In this document: piece after piece, positions 63,403 to 64,000 of the stretch
Layout: every line of letters starts with the position of its first letter
Numbering within the stretch: the stretch's first letter is position 1
DNA from: Blastococcus sp. TF02A-35
GTDB lineage: Bacteria > Actinomycetota > Actinomycetes > Mycobacteriales > Geodermatophilaceae
Assembly (NCBI RefSeq): GCF_004571075.1
Contig: NZ_SPQP01000008.1
Coordinates: 1 to 64,000, forward strand
Direction of reading: 5' to 3'
DNA length: 64,000 nucleotides
Position numbers and translations under genes: made by a program
Notes under the pieces: model-generated
Seen by the model: only the letters and a program-made list of their open reading frames with translations
Database searches by the model: none
What the model was told of the DNA's origin: nothing

Positions 63403-63450
63403 TCAACACCGGGGTTTGCCCCCCGGGGTGGGTGCGGGTACGCCCGGTGG

Positions 63451-64000
63451 GTGACCTACTCGATCGTGGCCCGTGATCCCGAGACGGGGGAGATGGGCGT
63501 CGCCACCCAGTCCCAGGCGTTCGCCGTCGGCAACAGCGTCCCGTTCGCCCTGCCCGGGCACGGGGTGATCGCCACCCAGTCGATGGCCGAGCCGATGTAC
63601 GGCTCGGTCGGTCTGGACCTGCTGCAGGGCGGCTTCACCGCCCAGGAGGTGCTGACGGCGCTCAGCAGCGTCGACCCGCAGCCCGAGCGGCGGCAGGTCG
63701 CCGTCCTCGGCGTGAACGGCGACCTGGCGGCCTACACCGGCAGCAGCTGCGTGGACGACGCCGGCCACCTCATGGGCGACAACTGCGTCGCGCTGGCGAA
63801 CATGGCCAGCTCGCCGGCCGTGTGGGAGGCGATGGTCGAGCGCTTCGAGGGCTCGGCCGGCCCGCTCGCCCAGCGGCTGCTCTCCTCGCTGGTGGCGGGG
63901 GAGGAGGCCGGCGGCGACTTCCGGGGCCGGCGCTCGGCGGCGATCATGGTCATCCGCTCGACCACGACCGGCCGGCCCTGGCACGACATGGTGGTCGACC
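63451..64000 (+). CDS. DUF1028 (Ntn-hydrolase-like) protein, partial at window edge
   Basis: 183 codons visible from GTG 63451; the 3' end is outside the window. Motifs TYSIVARDPETGEMGVATQS, ALPGHGVIATQSMAEPMYGS, QVAVLGVNGDLAAYTGSSCV, DNCVALANMASSPAVWEAMV and FRGRRSAAIMVI are the DUF1028 family pattern, a predicted N-terminal-nucleophile-type fold. Role unknown, sometimes next to peptidases. Confidence 0.92.
   Translation, partial: MTYSIVARDPETGEMGVATQSQAFAVGNSVPFALPGHGVIATQSMAEPMYGSVGLDLLQGGFTAQEVLTALSSVDPQPERRQVAVLGVNGDLAAYTGSSCVDDAGHLMGDNCVALANMASSPAVWEAMVERFEGSAGPLAQRLLSSLVAGEEAGGDFRGRRSAAIMVIRSTTTGRPWHDMVVD

Overview
The window is very GC-rich actinobacterial chromosome. Evidence for this: pervasive GTG/ATG starts with short overlaps, GC-rich hairpin terminators, several leaderless-looking promoters, DUF222-HNH and DUF4245/DUF6542 genes, and a fum-glpX-DUF4245-xseBA-ispH-ychF neighbourhood that I recall from mycobacteria and other Actinobacteria. 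A motile, flagellated actinobacterium, perhaps of the Geodermatophilaceae (Blastococcus/Geodermatophilus/Modestobacter type), fits best; the family is an inference.

1-15.4 kb is a flagellar locus. On the minus strand it carries flgB-flgC-fliE-fliF-fliG-fliH (fliH cut by the window edge), a glycosyltransferase, fliD-fliS-(fliT-like), flagellin fliC and a FliA/WhiG-type sigma factor. Divergently on the plus strand lie flgN-flgK-flgL-fliW-csrA, then an unknown gene and a divergent sigma-70-like protein. Three sites of the form T(C/T)(A/G)A-N16-GCCGATG(A/G) sit before flgB, fliC and flgN and look like a flagellar-sigma regulon. The fliC leader has a hairpin with GGA in its loop plus a GGA in the Shine-Dalgarno, as expected for FliW-CsrA control of flagellin.

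15.5-46.7 kb is housekeeping chromosome. It holds a secreted beta-propeller protein, an NlpC/P60-like plus M15 peptidase fusion, citrate synthase and a three-gene surface-glycan cluster (tri-modular glycosyltransferase, PglD/NeuD-type acyltransferase, DegT aminotransferase). Fumarase, FBPase II, exonuclease VII, IspH, RmuC, an Ogt/Ada-AlkA alkylation-repair pair, an ABC-2 exporter with its own two-component system, a DUF222-HNH protein and the GTPase-like ATPase YchF follow.

46.68-53.81 kb is an integrative element of about 7.1 kb inserted exactly at the 3' end of ychF. A 19-bp direct repeat (TTCCGCTTCAACGTCTGAC) flanks it. It carries a tyrosine integrase, an excisionase-like HTH protein, a zinc-finger protein, a two-gene unit (winged-helix-like plus DUF3800) and an XRE-ImmA/IrrE fusion with an unknown partner. 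It has lower-GC stretches and no recognisable replication or transfer genes. The integrase reading frame runs straight through the attachment core with no stop, so integration changes the integrase C-terminus. Paired 11-bp repeats near both ends look like integrase arm sites.

53.8-64 kb returns to chromosome. It has an ECF41 sigma factor (SigJ-like) with its carboxymuconolactone-decarboxylase partner and a matching TGTCACA promoter. A sulfide:quinone-reductase-like flavoprotein, a RibD-like reductase, an NTF2-like protein, PspC, lipoproteins, a LURP-one-like protein, a luciferase-like monooxygenase, an Nramp-related transporter and a truncated DUF1028 protein follow. I saw no rRNA, tRNA or CRISPR array.
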